The notes under the pieces were generated by a model. It had not been told where the DNA came from. It worked only from the letters and a program-made list of their open reading frames with translations, and did no database searches. This document shows, piece after piece, positions 25,878 to 34,787 of a DNA stretch of 64,000 nt; the stretch's first letter is position 1, and every line of letters begins with the position of its first letter. Both the position numbers and the translations under genes were made by a program. Location: contig NZ_JAMOFV010000006.1 of assembly GCF_023656515.1 (NCBI RefSeq), forward strand, positions 2,481,957-2,545,956, read 5' to 3'. The stretch comes from Clostridium swellfunianum. Lineage in GTDB: Bacteria > Bacillota > Clostridia > Clostridiales > Clostridiaceae.

Positions 25878-26321
25878 TTGAAAAATTTTATTGAAATAAC
25901 AACTCAATTTAAATTTGTATGGAGTGTGTTTTTCACTGCAGCAATTATGATATACACCATAGTAAGTATGATACTTGGAAATGAATCTATGAATCTTATG
26001 GTTATTTGGCAGCTTGTAGGTTTATCAATGATTATCTCGCTTTATCATTACCTATTCTTTGGTGAACTTATATTAAATTCTGTTGGTATCAAGCTTAAGA
26101 TATTTATGCATTTAATATTATGCTATGTAACCTTGCTTATTTTCTGTCAGCTTTTTCATTGGCTTGATATGAAAAAGCTTAAGGACCTTTCTATATTTAC
26201 AGGCAGTTATCTGTTTTTATATATAGCCTGCATACATTCCTTTTATCTTTATTACAAAGCCACAGGTGAGGAATTAAATCAGCGACTTACAGCATATAAA
26301 CAAAATAGGAATATTAAATAA
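25878..26321 (+). CDS. DUF3021 membrane protein
   Basis: A 147-residue protein with four membrane helices, the usual partner of stand-alone LytTR regulators and likely their membrane inhibitor. TTG 25878 is the start, with AAAGGAGAG upstream. The 20-base spacing to the regulator and 18 bases to the ATPase show one operon. Function inferred from gene order. Confidence 0.85.
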   Translation: MKNFIEITTQFKFVWSVFFTAAIMIYTIVSMILGNESMNLMVIWQLVGLSMIISLYHYLFFGELILNSVGIKLKIFMHLILCYVTLLIFCQLFHWLDMKKLKDLSIFTGSYLFLYIACIHSFYLYYKATGEELNQRLTAYKQNRNIK

Positions 26322-26339
26322 TTAGGGGGAGGAAGTTAA

Positions 26340-27233
26340 ATGAATATAATTGATATAAAAAACCTTACTAAAACCTACGGGAAAAACCGTGGAATAGATA
26401 GTGTAAATTTAAAGGTTAATAAAGGGGAAATTTTTGGCTTTATCGGTCCAAATGGTGCTGGAAAATCAACTACTATAAAGGTACTGTTAAATCTTATTTT
26501 CCCGACTTCAGGAAAAGCAACCATTTTTGGTTTAGACTGTGTTAATGATACTGTAAAGATTAAGGAAGACTTAGGCTATGTACCAAGTGAGGTGCGCTAC
26601 TATGATAATATGAAGGTCAAGGAGCTTATCGAATATGCAAAGTCCTTCCGCAAAAATCCTGACAATGAATATATTTCGGAATTGTGCAAGCTATTTGAAG
26701 TTGAGCTTGATAAAAATATCTCAGAGCTTTCTCTTGGAAACAAGAAAAAGGTTGCCATTGTTCAAGCTATTCTTCATAAGCCAAAGCTTCTTATATTGGA
26801 TGAGCCTACAAATGGCCTAGATCCATTAATTCAGCAAAAACTCTTCAACACTTTATTAAAGCTTAAAGAAGAAGGCACAACAATATTTTTATCCAGCCAT
26901 AACTTAACAGAGGTAGAGGAATTTTGCGACAAGGTAGCTATAATTAAGGAAGGCAAAATTATAGATGTAAAAACTATTTCCGACTTCGCTCGTAAAAAAG
27001 TAAAGAAAATTACTCTAAAAACTTCAGATGCTGTTAAAAATGAGCTTTCAGCTATTGGTTGCCAAGGCTTTGAGCAATCTGGGGATAGTATTTCTTTTAA
27101 TTATAACGGGGATGTAAACAAGCTTCTCCTAGTACTAAATAGGTATAAACTTAAGGATTTAATTATTGAAGACAGGAAACTTTCTGAGGTTTTCATGAGC
27201 TACTACGATTCATCAGAAAAGGAGGAAAACTAA
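26340..27233 (+). CDS. ABC transporter ATP-binding protein (LytTR locus)
   Basis: A 297-residue ATPase: Walker A GPNGAGKST, signature LSLGNKKKVAIVQAI, Walker B LLILDEPTNGLDP, and switch His FLSSHNL. The C-terminal 80 residues form the extra domain common in exporter ATPases. The gene abuts the permease with no gap. Together they probably export a lipid, peptide or antibiotic under LytTR control. Confidence 0.92.
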   Translation: MNIIDIKNLTKTYGKNRGIDSVNLKVNKGEIFGFIGPNGAGKSTTIKVLLNLIFPTSGKATIFGLDCVNDTVKIKEDLGYVPSEVRYYDNMKVKELIEYAKSFRKNPDNEYISELCKLFEVELDKNISELSLGNKKKVAIVQAILHKPKLLILDEPTNGLDPLIQQKLFNTLLKLKEEGTTIFLSSHNLTEVEEFCDKVAIIKEGKIIDVKTISDFARKKVKKITLKTSDAVKNELSAIGCQGFEQSGDSISFNYNGDVNKLLLVLNRYKLKDLIIEDRKLSEVFMSYYDSSEKEEN

Positions 27234-28049
27234 ATGAATATATTTAAAATAGAATTTAGAAAAGGACTTAAACCTTTAGTCGTATGGACTGTAGTGTGCG
27301 TGCTGCTAACCATTCTATTTATGTCTATGTTTCCTTCCATGAAGGACAGCGGAATGCAAGAGCTTGTTAATACAAAGATGGATTCTATGCCTCCTGCCAT
27401 ACTGGAAGCCTTCAATTTGAAGGACGTACCTGATTTTTCAAAGCTAAATCAATTTTTTGCCTATGTTTTTCAGTATATCGTTATAGCCGGAAGTATCTAT
27501 GCTGCAATGCTGGGAGCCAAGTCTTTGATATCAGAGGAAAGTGAAGGAACAATAGAGTTTTTTTATGCTCAGCCTGCTAGTAGAACTAAAATCGTTACAA
27601 TGAAGCTTCTGTCTTCACTTGCTTTATTCTATATTTTTGTAGTTATAATGGCAGTTGCCTCAATACTAATATCACTAGCTGTAAAACCAGAAGATCTAAA
27701 AACAATTGATTTATTTATGGATATGAAACTGTTATTTGCAGGCTTCTTTCTAGTAGGCTTGGTATTTATGTGCGCAGGCTTTCTGGTTTCTGTTTTGATT
27801 CCTCATTTAAGACTTGCAACACCTATATCAATTGGAGCCTTCTTTGTTACTTACCTCCTAGGAACTTTTTCAGGAATGATAGATGAGCTTGAGTTTTTAA
27901 GATATTTCTCACCCTTTCACTATGCTGTTCCCTCCGAACTTGTAAAGAAAGGCTTTGAACCTATAAATATAGCGCTAGCATTTATTATAAGCATAGTTTG
28001 CATTACAGCAACCTACTTTATATATAAGAAAAAAGACTTTAGAGTTTAA
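27234..28049 (+). CDS. ABC-2 type transporter permease (LytTR locus)
   Basis: A 271-residue permease with six helices. A periplasmic region after helix 1 (residues about 38-75) is followed by the ABC-2 core (SLISEESEGTIEFFYAQPAS, the typical elbow motif). ATG 27234 follows the ATPase stop immediately. It is the last gene of the LytTR operon. The short structured repeat at 28055-28123 begins six bases after the stop. Confidence 0.9.
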   Translation: MNIFKIEFRKGLKPLVVWTVVCVLLTILFMSMFPSMKDSGMQELVNTKMDSMPPAILEAFNLKDVPDFSKLNQFFAYVFQYIVIAGSIYAAMLGAKSLISEESEGTIEFFYAQPASRTKIVTMKLLSSLALFYIFVVIMAVASILISLAVKPEDLKTIDLFMDMKLLFAGFFLVGLVFMCAGFLVSVLIPHLRLATPISIGAFFVTYLLGTFSGMIDELEFLRYFSPFHYAVPSELVKKGFEPINIALAFIISIVCITATYFIYKKKDFRV

Positions 28050-28054
28050 AACAC

Positions 28055-28123
28055 TGTGGCTGTCTCAAAATATGTTAGTACAAAGGAAGCTGAAATGTTA
28101 AACCTTATTTTGAGACAGCCTCA
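28055..28123. repeat. Short structured repeat sharing its ends with the 44.4-kb element
   Basis: Perfect 15-bp terminal inverted repeat GGCTGTCTCAAAATA (28058-28072 and 28106-28120). The first 40 bases (through GTTAGTACAAAGGAAGCTGAAAT) match the left end of the element at 44404 with few changes. It lies between two converging genes and can also act as a terminator. Confidence 0.75.
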
Positions 28124-28134
28124 TACGCTTTTTA

Positions 28135-28866
28135 TTATAAATCAACTATCTTAGAATTATAGTATTCTGTCAGCTCTTTATACTGCGTAAGCTCCCTTAC
28201 CCCTACTTCAGTAATCGAATAAACACCTCTATCAATTCTCTTAAACCATCCATAATGATTTTCTGAAAGGATTGAAGTAGTCTTTTTTTCATCCGCACCA
28301 AATTCTCTTAATTTTTTAGGAGATAGCGGCCCAAACTTTTGAAGACAGCAGGCAATAAAAATAGCACATTCTTTATAAGCCGTAACAAGTTTCTTGCCTG
28401 TACTTCCTCCGATGTTTGAATCCTTGTATCTGCTGCTTGCTTCTTTGATGATACTTTCTCTTTTCTTTTTGCTCATATTCCTGCTCTTCTCTCTATCAAA
28501 AGGTATAGGATGGATTGGAATCTCTATGAAGCTTTGCCTGCCTTTAATAGATACAAGAATAAGTCCAAGCTCAAGTCTTCTAATCAAGTGACAAATATCT
28601 TTCCATTTAGCATTTCCTATAAGTTTTTTAGGTTTGGGTACAGCAATATAAACTAAGTCTGCAGCCTTTTGTCTCTTCGCAGCTTGAGCTAAGAGATCCA
28701 CACTAAGATTTTTCTTAAGTTCAATAACCACAAGTTCCTCACCTTTTATAGCAGCTATGTCGCAATCCTTAACCTCACTTCTAACTGTATAGCCTTCTTT
28801 TACAAAAAAATCACTCACTGGTTTCCATAAATCTGATTCTAGTATTTTATCTTTAGCTTCCAACAA
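28135..28866 (-). CDS. DUF2161 protein, putative PD-(D/E)XK phosphodiesterase
   Basis: About 243 residues. The N-terminal domain has the nuclease-like arrangement KDCDIAAIKGEELVVIELKK (D...ExK) followed by LLAQAAKRQKAADLVYIAVP. A C-terminal region (residues 180-240) looks like a winged helix. The start is one of several closely spaced codons (GTG 28872, TTG 28866 or TTG 28863); I use TTG 28866 because GGAG lies five bases before it. DNA substrate and biological role unknown. It converges on the ABC permease. Confidence 0.8.
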   Translation of the reverse strand: MLEAKDKILESDLWKPVSDFFVKEGYTVRSEVKDCDIAAIKGEELVVIELKKNLSVDLLAQAAKRQKAADLVYIAVPKPKKLIGNAKWKDICHLIRRLELGLILVSIKGRQSFIEIPIHPIPFDREKSRNMSKKKRESIIKEASSRYKDSNIGGSTGKKLVTAYKECAIFIACCLQKFGPLSPKKLREFGADEKKTTSILSENHYGWFKRIDRGVYSITEVGVRELTQYKELTEYYNSKIVDL

Positions 28867-29108
28867 GCTCACTCCTGCCTTAAATATTCTTCTAAACAGT
28901 ATACTATATTGAAATTAATTCCTCATATCACTTACTTTAACTATATTATATTGGACAAGTACATGCTATAATTACTCTCATAATAATATCCTAATATACT
29001 TTTAAGAAAAAGCTAACTCCTTCTTAAGAAATACTTAAGGTTTTCGTATTACAATAGAACATGATGAATATAAATTATTAACAGTGTTAAGGAGCTGAAA
29101 GATACGGT

Positions 29109-29648
29109 ATGAGGCATAAATATATTTACTTAGTTTTTTCAAAGACAGGAACTTGGCTTTCACGAGCATTAAATATTTTTTCTGAAACAAAATATGTCCA
29201 TGCATCTATAAGCTTTGACCATAGCTTTACTAAAATGTACTCCTTTGGCCGAACAAATCCTGACAATCCTTTTTCAGGCGGTTTTGTTGAAGAAAATTTA
29301 TATGGCGGTGTTTATAAAAAATTTCCTAAAAGCGAATGTTTAATATATAAAGTTAGAGTTACAGAAGACCAATATTACCAACTTCAGCAAACAGTGCAGG
29401 ACTTTTCAAACAACAAGGATCTATACAGGTACAACTTTTTAGGTTTATTTGCTGTGTTGTTAAACAAGCCTATCAAGAGAAAAAACCATTACTTCTGCTC
29501 CCAGTTCGTTTCTGAAGTACTTATTAAAGGCAGTATTTATCAGTCAAAAAAAGCACCTGAACTAACCGTACCTGCTGATTTGTTTAAAGTACAAAATAAA
29601 GTTTTAATTTATGAAGGTTTAACGCAGAAGGTATATAATGTTGTTTGA
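29109..29648 (+). CDS. Papain-like (permuted NlpC/P60, YiiX-type) hydrolase
   Basis: A 179-residue protein without signal peptide. The candidate catalytic His is in TKYVHASISFDH and the Cys in NHYFCSQFVSEVL, the reversed His-then-Cys order typical of the circularly permuted YiiX/YebB group. These hydrolyse amide or acyl bonds, sometimes on lipids. ATG 29109 follows AAGGAGC. Function unknown; the family call is from the motif order alone. Confidence 0.72.
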   Translation: MRHKYIYLVFSKTGTWLSRALNIFSETKYVHASISFDHSFTKMYSFGRTNPDNPFSGGFVEENLYGGVYKKFPKSECLIYKVRVTEDQYYQLQQTVQDFSNNKDLYRYNFLGLFAVLLNKPIKRKNHYFCSQFVSEVLIKGSIYQSKKAPELTVPADLFKVQNKVLIYEGLTQKVYNVV

Positions 29649-29682
29649 AAAAGCAGAGAAAGAAAATCTCTGCTTTTTATCT
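29648..29682. terminator. Terminator between converging genes
   Basis: AAAAAGCAGAGA pairs with TCTCTGCTTTTT around a 7-base loop; T-rich on both strands. Confidence 0.85.
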
Positions 29683-29689
29683 TTCATTT

Positions 29690-30454
29690 CTATCTAGTAA
29701 AGACCAACTCGTTGCTTGAAGATAAAGCTTTATTAAATTCATAGCCTTCTTCTTCAAATTCCTTAAGTTTTTCAACCTCATCAATTTTATTTTCAATAAT
29801 AAACCTTGCCATAAGCCCTCTGGCCCTTTTAGCGTAAATTGTTACATTCTTGTAAGTCCCCTGCTTGTACTCCTTAAACACTGGAGTTATTACCTCTCCA
29901 TTCAATTTCCTAAAATCTATCACAGAAGAATACTCATTTGAAGCTAGGTTTAGAAGCAACTTATTATCTAGATTATTAAGCTCATCATTAAAGTAAGAAG
30001 TGATAGCTTCCTTCCAAAACACATACAAGTCCTTACCCCTGCTGTTTTTAAGCTTAGTTCCCATCTCAAGCCTGTAGGGCTGAACTAAGTCAAGTGGTCT
30101 TAAAACTCCATAAAGCCCAGATAAAATTCTTAAATGCTTTTGTGCATACTCAAGCTGATTCCTCTTAAAGCTTTGAGCATTTAAGCCTTGGTAAACAGCC
30201 CCATGGTAGGCAAGCAGCGCCTGTTTTGAGTTTTCTATATCATGTTCTTCCTTCCACTGAAGATGCCTAAAGAAATTAACCTCTGCAAGCTGGTCGTTTA
30301 TTTTCATAAGTCCACTCAATTCCAATGGAGAATATTCTCTAAGAAGTTCTATAATTTCTAAAGCCTTTTTTTTAAATACTGGCCTAGTATATTCAGTATC
30401 TGTATATCTTTGTTCAAAATTAAGGGTTTTTGCAGGAGATAATATAGCTATCAT
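29690..30454 (-). CDS. yaaA: Peroxide stress protein YaaA (DUF328/UPF0246)
   Basis: A 254-residue protein with the family start MIAILSPAKTLNFEQRYTDT, the AYHGAVYQGLNAQSF motif and the YAKRARGLMARFIIENKID helix near the C-terminus. In E. coli YaaA limits free iron during hydrogen peroxide stress and binds DNA. The start overlaps the stop of the phosphoesterase gene by 4 bases, so they are coupled. Confidence 0.93.
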   Translation of the reverse strand: MIAILSPAKTLNFEQRYTDTEYTRPVFKKKALEIIELLREYSPLELSGLMKINDQLAEVNFFRHLQWKEEHDIENSKQALLAYHGAVYQGLNAQSFKRNQLEYAQKHLRILSGLYGVLRPLDLVQPYRLEMGTKLKNSRGKDLYVFWKEAITSYFNDELNNLDNKLLLNLASNEYSSVIDFRKLNGEVITPVFKEYKQGTYKNVTIYAKRARGLMARFIIENKIDEVEKLKEFEEEGYEFNKALSSSNELVFTR

Positions 30455-31386
30455 TTACTAACCTCCTTTTCAAACACCCACTTACTGTTATTAAAATCTC
30501 TGCCTTTTATAACAACTTTATTACCAAACACTTCGATATACACCCCATAGGCTTCATTAGCTCTTTCTCTTTTACCATCGCTGCCAGTCTTAAAAGTATA
30601 GCTTACTGCTCCCGTATGAACCATGGTAAAAGGCTGATCAACAGCGACATTGTTTACATCGAAGGAAGCATGAGTATGGGAAGTAAAAATAAAAGCTTCC
30701 GGATATTTAGATAAGATCTCCTTAAGCTGTTTTGACTGGTCAGTACCTATCCAGTTTCCTATACCAGTGCTTAAATGCTGATGTAAAAACACAAAAATGG
30801 GTTTCTTAGCTTCATAGTTTTCAGCAAGCTTTTCCTTAAACCAGCTTATCTGCTTATCAGATAAAAAAGCCTTGGTTGTACCAATTTTAGTGGTGTTTCC
30901 ATCCTCGGAACCTAGAGATATAAAATGATAGCCATTAATCCATTGATCATGATATACGCTTTTCTCTCCTGAGAAATCTAAATATTTATTTATAAAGGTT
31001 TTAACATCCTCTGCTGAATTTGTGCCATGGTCATAATCGAAAAACTCATGATTTCCAATGTTTTTAATTATTGTCTTAGGCAGTTTTGAGTTGTTTTTTT
31101 GTAAAATATCCTTCATTGACTGATACTGCTTATCAAGACCTTGGTCAACAGAATCGCCATTCATAACTAAAGCATCTAACCTGTTATTTATTCTTCTCAT
31201 ATCATCTATAGCCATCTGAAAATTCTCTGTGTTAGTATGAACGTCACCTACTACAGCAAACGCAAGACTAGTATCAGATGAAGCATCAACACCAACATCC
31301 TCAGGAGCTTTTGCAAAATACTTATAGGCTGTTGAACCCATTAATATCAATACTAAAATCAAAATAGCTGAAATTATTTTTTTCAT
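30451..31386 (-). CDS. Membrane-anchored metallophosphoesterase
   Basis: A 311-residue protein with an N-terminal signal anchor (KKIISAILILVLILMGSTAY), then the calcineurin-like fold: VVGDVHTN, NGDSVDQG, IGNHEFF, FLHQHL and TSHTHASF, all metal ligands present. It acts outside the membrane on an unknown phosphodiester or phosphomonoester. Cotranscribed with yaaA. Confidence 0.9.
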   Translation of the reverse strand: MKKIISAILILVLILMGSTAYKYFAKAPEDVGVDASSDTSLAFAVVGDVHTNTENFQMAIDDMRRINNRLDALVMNGDSVDQGLDKQYQSMKDILQKNNSKLPKTIIKNIGNHEFFDYDHGTNSAEDVKTFINKYLDFSGEKSVYHDQWINGYHFISLGSEDGNTTKIGTTKAFLSDKQISWFKEKLAENYEAKKPIFVFLHQHLSTGIGNWIGTDQSKQLKEILSKYPEAFIFTSHTHASFDVNNVAVDQPFTMVHTGAVSYTFKTGSDGKRERANEAYGVYIEVFGNKVVIKGRDFNNSKWVFEKEVSK

Positions 31387-31623
31387 GCAATTATACCTCT
31401 CAAAGTGAAAATATATTTATATTCTACCCTATTTAATAAGAATTCTCAATTAAACAATAATATTTAACAATATCTTCAAAATTAAGACATGTATCAATAC
31501 ACAAAAATATATTGCTTAGTTATATTTTCAACTAGATACCCTCCTATTAAGTAATAATTTCAGATGTTTATAGCAAAAATTGACATGCCGAATATTATAT
31601 ACAAAGAGGAGGTGGGTGAAGTT

Positions 31624-32151
31624 GTGCAAAAAACAATTGAATTTAAAAATAGGGAAACAACAGCTAAACAAGGCAAATTGCCTAAGGCGGTATTAGTATT
31701 TTCAGACTTTAATTTATCCATTGATGAATTATATGAACTTTATGAAGCTATAAAGCATGAAATAGGTATATGCTCCAGTAAGTCCTATTATAACGTCATC
31801 GATGTTTACATCAACCTGCTTATAGATATTGAGGATATACTACAAGAGATAAAAGGCAAATATACAAATAAATATGAAGATTATATTTTAATAATTCCTT
31901 TTCATATTCTTGAACTTAGTTTTTTACTAAGGGCTCTTGAGGACTATATTAAAAATTTACAAGCTAATATTAATGATGAAAATAATTACAAATTATATAA
32001 ATTGAACTTATTGGTTGAAAGAAGTACGGCGCTTATAAAAAATAGTTCTAAAGCATTAGGGCGCCTGCATGCCAAATATGATAAATCTAAGAGGCTAGTA
32101 TTATTAAAGCACATATGGAATAACTTATACGAGCTTCTTGGAGAGGATTAA
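31624..32151 (+). CDS. Hypothetical cytoplasmic protein
   Basis: About 175 residues, mostly helical and charged, with no membrane segment and no motif I recognise (start QKTIEFKNRETTAKQGKLPK). GTG 31624 is preferred because GAGGAGGTGG lies just upstream; the frame is open from ATG 31564, which has no ribosome binding site. A strong hairpin follows. Probably a real gene, function unknown. Confidence 0.72.
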   Translation: MQKTIEFKNRETTAKQGKLPKAVLVFSDFNLSIDELYELYEAIKHEIGICSSKSYYNVIDVYINLLIDIEDILQEIKGKYTNKYEDYILIIPFHILELSFLLRALEDYIKNLQANINDENNYKLYKLNLLVERSTALIKNSSKALGRLHAKYDKSKRLVLLKHIWNNLYELLGED

Positions 32152-32174
32152 GCAATAATTGGACAACCTACAGT

Positions 32175-32220
32175 AAAAGCAGCAGCTATTTAATTACTTA
32201 AGCTACTGCTTTTATTATTT
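32175..32220 (+). terminator. Terminator of the hypothetical gene at 31624
   Basis: AAAAGCAGCAGCT pairs with AGCTACTGCTTTT (one mismatch), then TATTATTT. Confidence 0.85.
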
Positions 32221-32269
32221 ATATTGTCTTTTTTCAGAACAATATTTATAGTAATATGTAATAAGCTAT

Positions 32270-32500
32270 TGTGGATAACTTATTGTGAAAATAATATGCT
32301 TATAACCTACGCTAGTTTCCATTATATGTATTATATCGCTTCCCTTATTCCATATTTTTACACAATTGTAATCATGTTTAGGTTTAATGACAATTAAAAG
32401 CAACATTTGCACACAGCTTTTACACACATTGTCCACAACTTATCAACAGATTTTTGTGGATAAGCCTATTCAGTTTCCTGAATAGGCCCACTTGTCCACA
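32270..32500. promoter_or_regulatory. Cluster of DnaA-box-like sites with a central hairpin
   Basis: TTATCCACA-type sites: reverse perfect copies at 32270-32278 and 32455-32463; one-mismatch forms at 32429-32437 and 32492-32500 (TTGTCCACA) and 32440-32448 (TTATCAACA). Several TTTTACACA-like sequences lie between. A perfect 10-bp hairpin GCCTATTCAG / CTGAATAGGC is at 32464-32487. No replication genes are nearby, so it is not an obvious origin. It fills the 350-base gap between genes; no gene is seen in it. Confidence 0.6.
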
Positions 32501-32501
32501 A

Positions 32502-32774
32502 TTAGAAATTACCGTTATAGTAGCCTCTTCTTCCAGTGTTGATATTAATTACATTTGTATTTTCTCCACCAGTATTAGATAATATTGCTCCTAATCCAAG
32601 TCCAACTAGAGGCCCAAATCCAAGCAAATATCCTAAGCCAGCACCTGCAACAAGGTTGGTCCAATTTGTCTGAGGATAATAAGGGTTACGGTTATAATAG
32701 TTAGGATTATAGAAATTTGGTGTATTATAATTAACACCAGCCACATTGTCATAATATCCAAAGTTGTTTGCCAT
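32502..32774 (-). CDS. Small Asn/Tyr-rich protein with a glycine-rich hydrophobic segment
   Basis: A 90-residue protein. Residues 5-40 are Asn/Tyr/Pro-rich (NTPNFYNPNYYNRNPYYP). Residues 42-68 form a Gly-rich hydrophobic stretch (LVAGAGLGYLLGFGPLVGLG). The tail is Asn-rich. ATG 32774 has AAGGAGGG upstream. The composition resembles spore-coat or surface proteins of clostridia, but that is only a guess. Confidence 0.75.
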   Translation of the reverse strand: MANNFGYYDNVAGVNYNTPNFYNPNYYNRNPYYPQTNWTNLVAGAGLGYLLGFGPLVGLGLGAILSNTGGENTNVININTGRRGYYNGNF

Positions 32775-32887
32775 GAGGTTCCCTCCTTATTTATACTTTT
32801 TCGGTATATAGTATGTACTTGTACACTTTTCGGTGATACTTTATTATCCCATGACCTTCTTTGGCTCTTCTTAATTTGCCTTGTCAG

Positions 32888-33862
32888 CTATTTCCTGTAC
32901 TCAAAATCAGTAATACTATGTTCAAAACTATCAAGCTTCCTACCTGTCTTTTCAAGTTGATTGTCTACAACATCAGCCTCTTCAATATGCTTTTCTATAA
33001 CTCCTGCAGTAACTTTTAGAAGATTATCTATATTTTTTATTTCTATATTCACATTAGAAATATGGGCCTTTTGATCGCTCAAAATTTTTATAACTTCCTT
33101 AACCTCAGTGTCTACCTTGGCTACAGAGGATAGGCTTAATTCTAACTTATCTACTGCCTGCATTGAAGTTTTTACACCTTTAACTATTGCTTCATTTGAT
33201 TTTTCAGCGTTATTTATAACCTTTTGAGTTTCAGTGGAAATGCTTTCAATCAACTCAGCAATATCCTTGGTGCTGCTCTTAGTCTGCTCAGCAAGCTTTC
33301 TTACTTCACCTGCAACTACAGCAAAGCCTTTGCCATGTTCTCCTGCCCTTGCAGCCTCAATAGCAGCATTCAATGCTAGCAAATTAGTTTGAGCTGCAAT
33401 ACCAGCTATAAGCTTAACCACCTCATTAACTTGCTCAAATTTATTTGCCAATACATCAATCATTGTCTTGCTGTTTCTATTTTCGTTTTCTAAGACTTTA
33501 ATTATTTCTACCATTTCTTCAATGGCTATCTTTCCTTCTTGAGACATCTTCACAGTGTCCTCTGTAATTTTCAATAGCTTATCTCCCTCTAAATGCAGCT
33601 CCTTTGTAGTCTCATTTGTTTTACTTGTTAAAGAAGATATTGTACTCATATGATCTTTGACTTCCTCAGTAAGATCAGCTAATTCATTATGCTGACTATT
33701 AACAGTATGATGCTGAAGAGTAGTATCTTTAAGCAGACCTTTTATTGAATAAACAAAATCAATAACTTCCATATGATATCTACTCTTATCCAAAGTCTTG
33801 TCCTTAATTGCTTGATTATCTGACTTCACTATTTCTTTATTCTTAAGTTTACTAAAAATCAT
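32888..33862 (-). CDS. Soluble methyl-accepting chemotaxis protein
   Basis: A 324-residue receptor with no transmembrane or HAMP segment. After about 75 residues of helical sequence comes the signalling domain with the hairpin tip [20 protein letters not shown] and [20 protein letters not shown]. It would control CheA from the cytoplasm; the sensed signal is unknown as no sensor domain is recognisable. No other chemotaxis gene is in the window. Monocistronic. Confidence 0.92.
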   Translation of the reverse strand: MIFSKLKNKEIVKSDNQAIKDKTLDKSRYHMEVIDFVYSIKGLLKDTTLQHHTVNSQHNELADLTEEVKDHMSTISSLTSKTNETTKELHLEGDKLLKITEDTVKMSQEGKIAIEEMVEIIKVLENENRNSKTMIDVLANKFEQVNEVVKLIAGIAAQTNLLALNAAIEAARAGEHGKGFAVVAGEVRKLAEQTKSSTKDIAELIESISTETQKVINNAEKSNEAIVKGVKTSMQAVDKLELSLSSVAKVDTEVKEVIKILSDQKAHISNVNIEIKNIDNLLKVTAGVIEKHIEEADVVDNQLEKTGRKLDSFEHSITDFEYRK

Positions 33863-33944
33863 TATGTATTCCCCCTAATAACTAAGCTTCTTGTCAATCT
33901 TAGCACCTAATAACATAAAAATATATGATTTAAATCAAATAATA

Positions 33945-33990
33945 AAAGTATAAGACTGCTTGAAAATGCTTCAAGCAGTCTTATATTTTT
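33945..33990 (-). terminator. Terminator of the HlyIII gene
   Basis: Perfect 14-bp stem TAAGACTGCTTGAA, 5-base loop, T-rich on both sides. Confidence 0.85.
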
Positions 33991-33992
33991 TA

Positions 33993-34664
33993 TTATATAA
34001 ACAAAAGACTCATTATCGAGAAAAAGTGACACACGCTTCCTCCGATAACAAACAAATGCCATATTCCATGATTGAATTTCAATTTGTCCCAGGAATAGAA
34101 TAGCGCTCCTACTGTATACAGCACTCCTCCTACTACTAAAAATACAAAACCGCTTAAAGTCATAGAAAGATACATTTTTTTAATAGCTATAACTATAAGC
34201 CATCCCATGACTATATATAAAGCAGTTGAAAGTTTATCCTTCTTTCCTGTTAGGAAAGCTTTTAAAACAATGCCTATTATTGTGCCTCCCCATACTATGC
34301 CAAATATTGTCCATCCTAAAGGTCCTCTAAGTATTGTTAAGCAAAAGGGGGTATAGGTTCCTGCTATAAGCAGAAAGATTGACATGTGGTCAAACTTTCT
34401 AAAAAGCCTTTTTGCTCTTTTGTTTGTTAGACTGTGATATAAAGTTGATTCAAGGTAAAGAATGAAAAGCGTTGCTCCAAATATGGAAAAACTTACAACA
34501 TGCCAAGCTGTACCATATATTGCTGAAAAAACAACCAAAAGCACTAGTGCAGCTAAGGCTAGAGCAGCACCTACACCGTGTGTTATTGCGTTAGCTATCT
34601 CCTCACCTTTTGTATAAAAACTTTCTTCTATTTTTTGTCCATTGTTATAGATGTTTTCTTCCAT
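33993..34664 (-). CDS. Hemolysin III family (PAQR/YqfA-like) membrane protein
   Basis: A 223-residue, seven-helix protein. Conserved zinc-site residues of the PAQR/CREST superfamily are present: LESTLYHSL, FDHMSIFLLIAGTYTPF and GIWHLFVIGGSVCHF. Bacterial members affect membrane lipid homeostasis; haemolysis is not implied. Own terminator; no operon partner. Confidence 0.92.
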   Translation of the reverse strand: MEENIYNNGQKIEESFYTKGEEIANAITHGVGAALALAALVLLVVFSAIYGTAWHVVSFSIFGATLFILYLESTLYHSLTNKRAKRLFRKFDHMSIFLLIAGTYTPFCLTILRGPLGWTIFGIVWGGTIIGIVLKAFLTGKKDKLSTALYIVMGWLIVIAIKKMYLSMTLSGFVFLVVGGVLYTVGALFYSWDKLKFNHGIWHLFVIGGSVCHFFSIMSLLFI

Positions 34665-34787
34665 ATAAAAATCCCTTCCGTAATGGTTTGAATTTCTTAC
34701 AGTAATATTATATCACAGTAATTTATATTTGTTGCATATTGCTTACGAGGATTTAAACTTTATTCAATAATTCTAGAACAACATTAA

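Noticed and set aside
30451-32151. Toxin-antitoxin pair formed by the hypothetical gene at 31624 and a neighbour
   Set aside because: The neighbours are convergent or unrelated families, and no TA motif is present.
32270-32500. Chromosomal replication origin (oriC)
   Set aside because: No dnaA, dnaN or rnpA-rpmH neighbours and no clear AT-rich unwinding element; reported only as a DnaA-box cluster.
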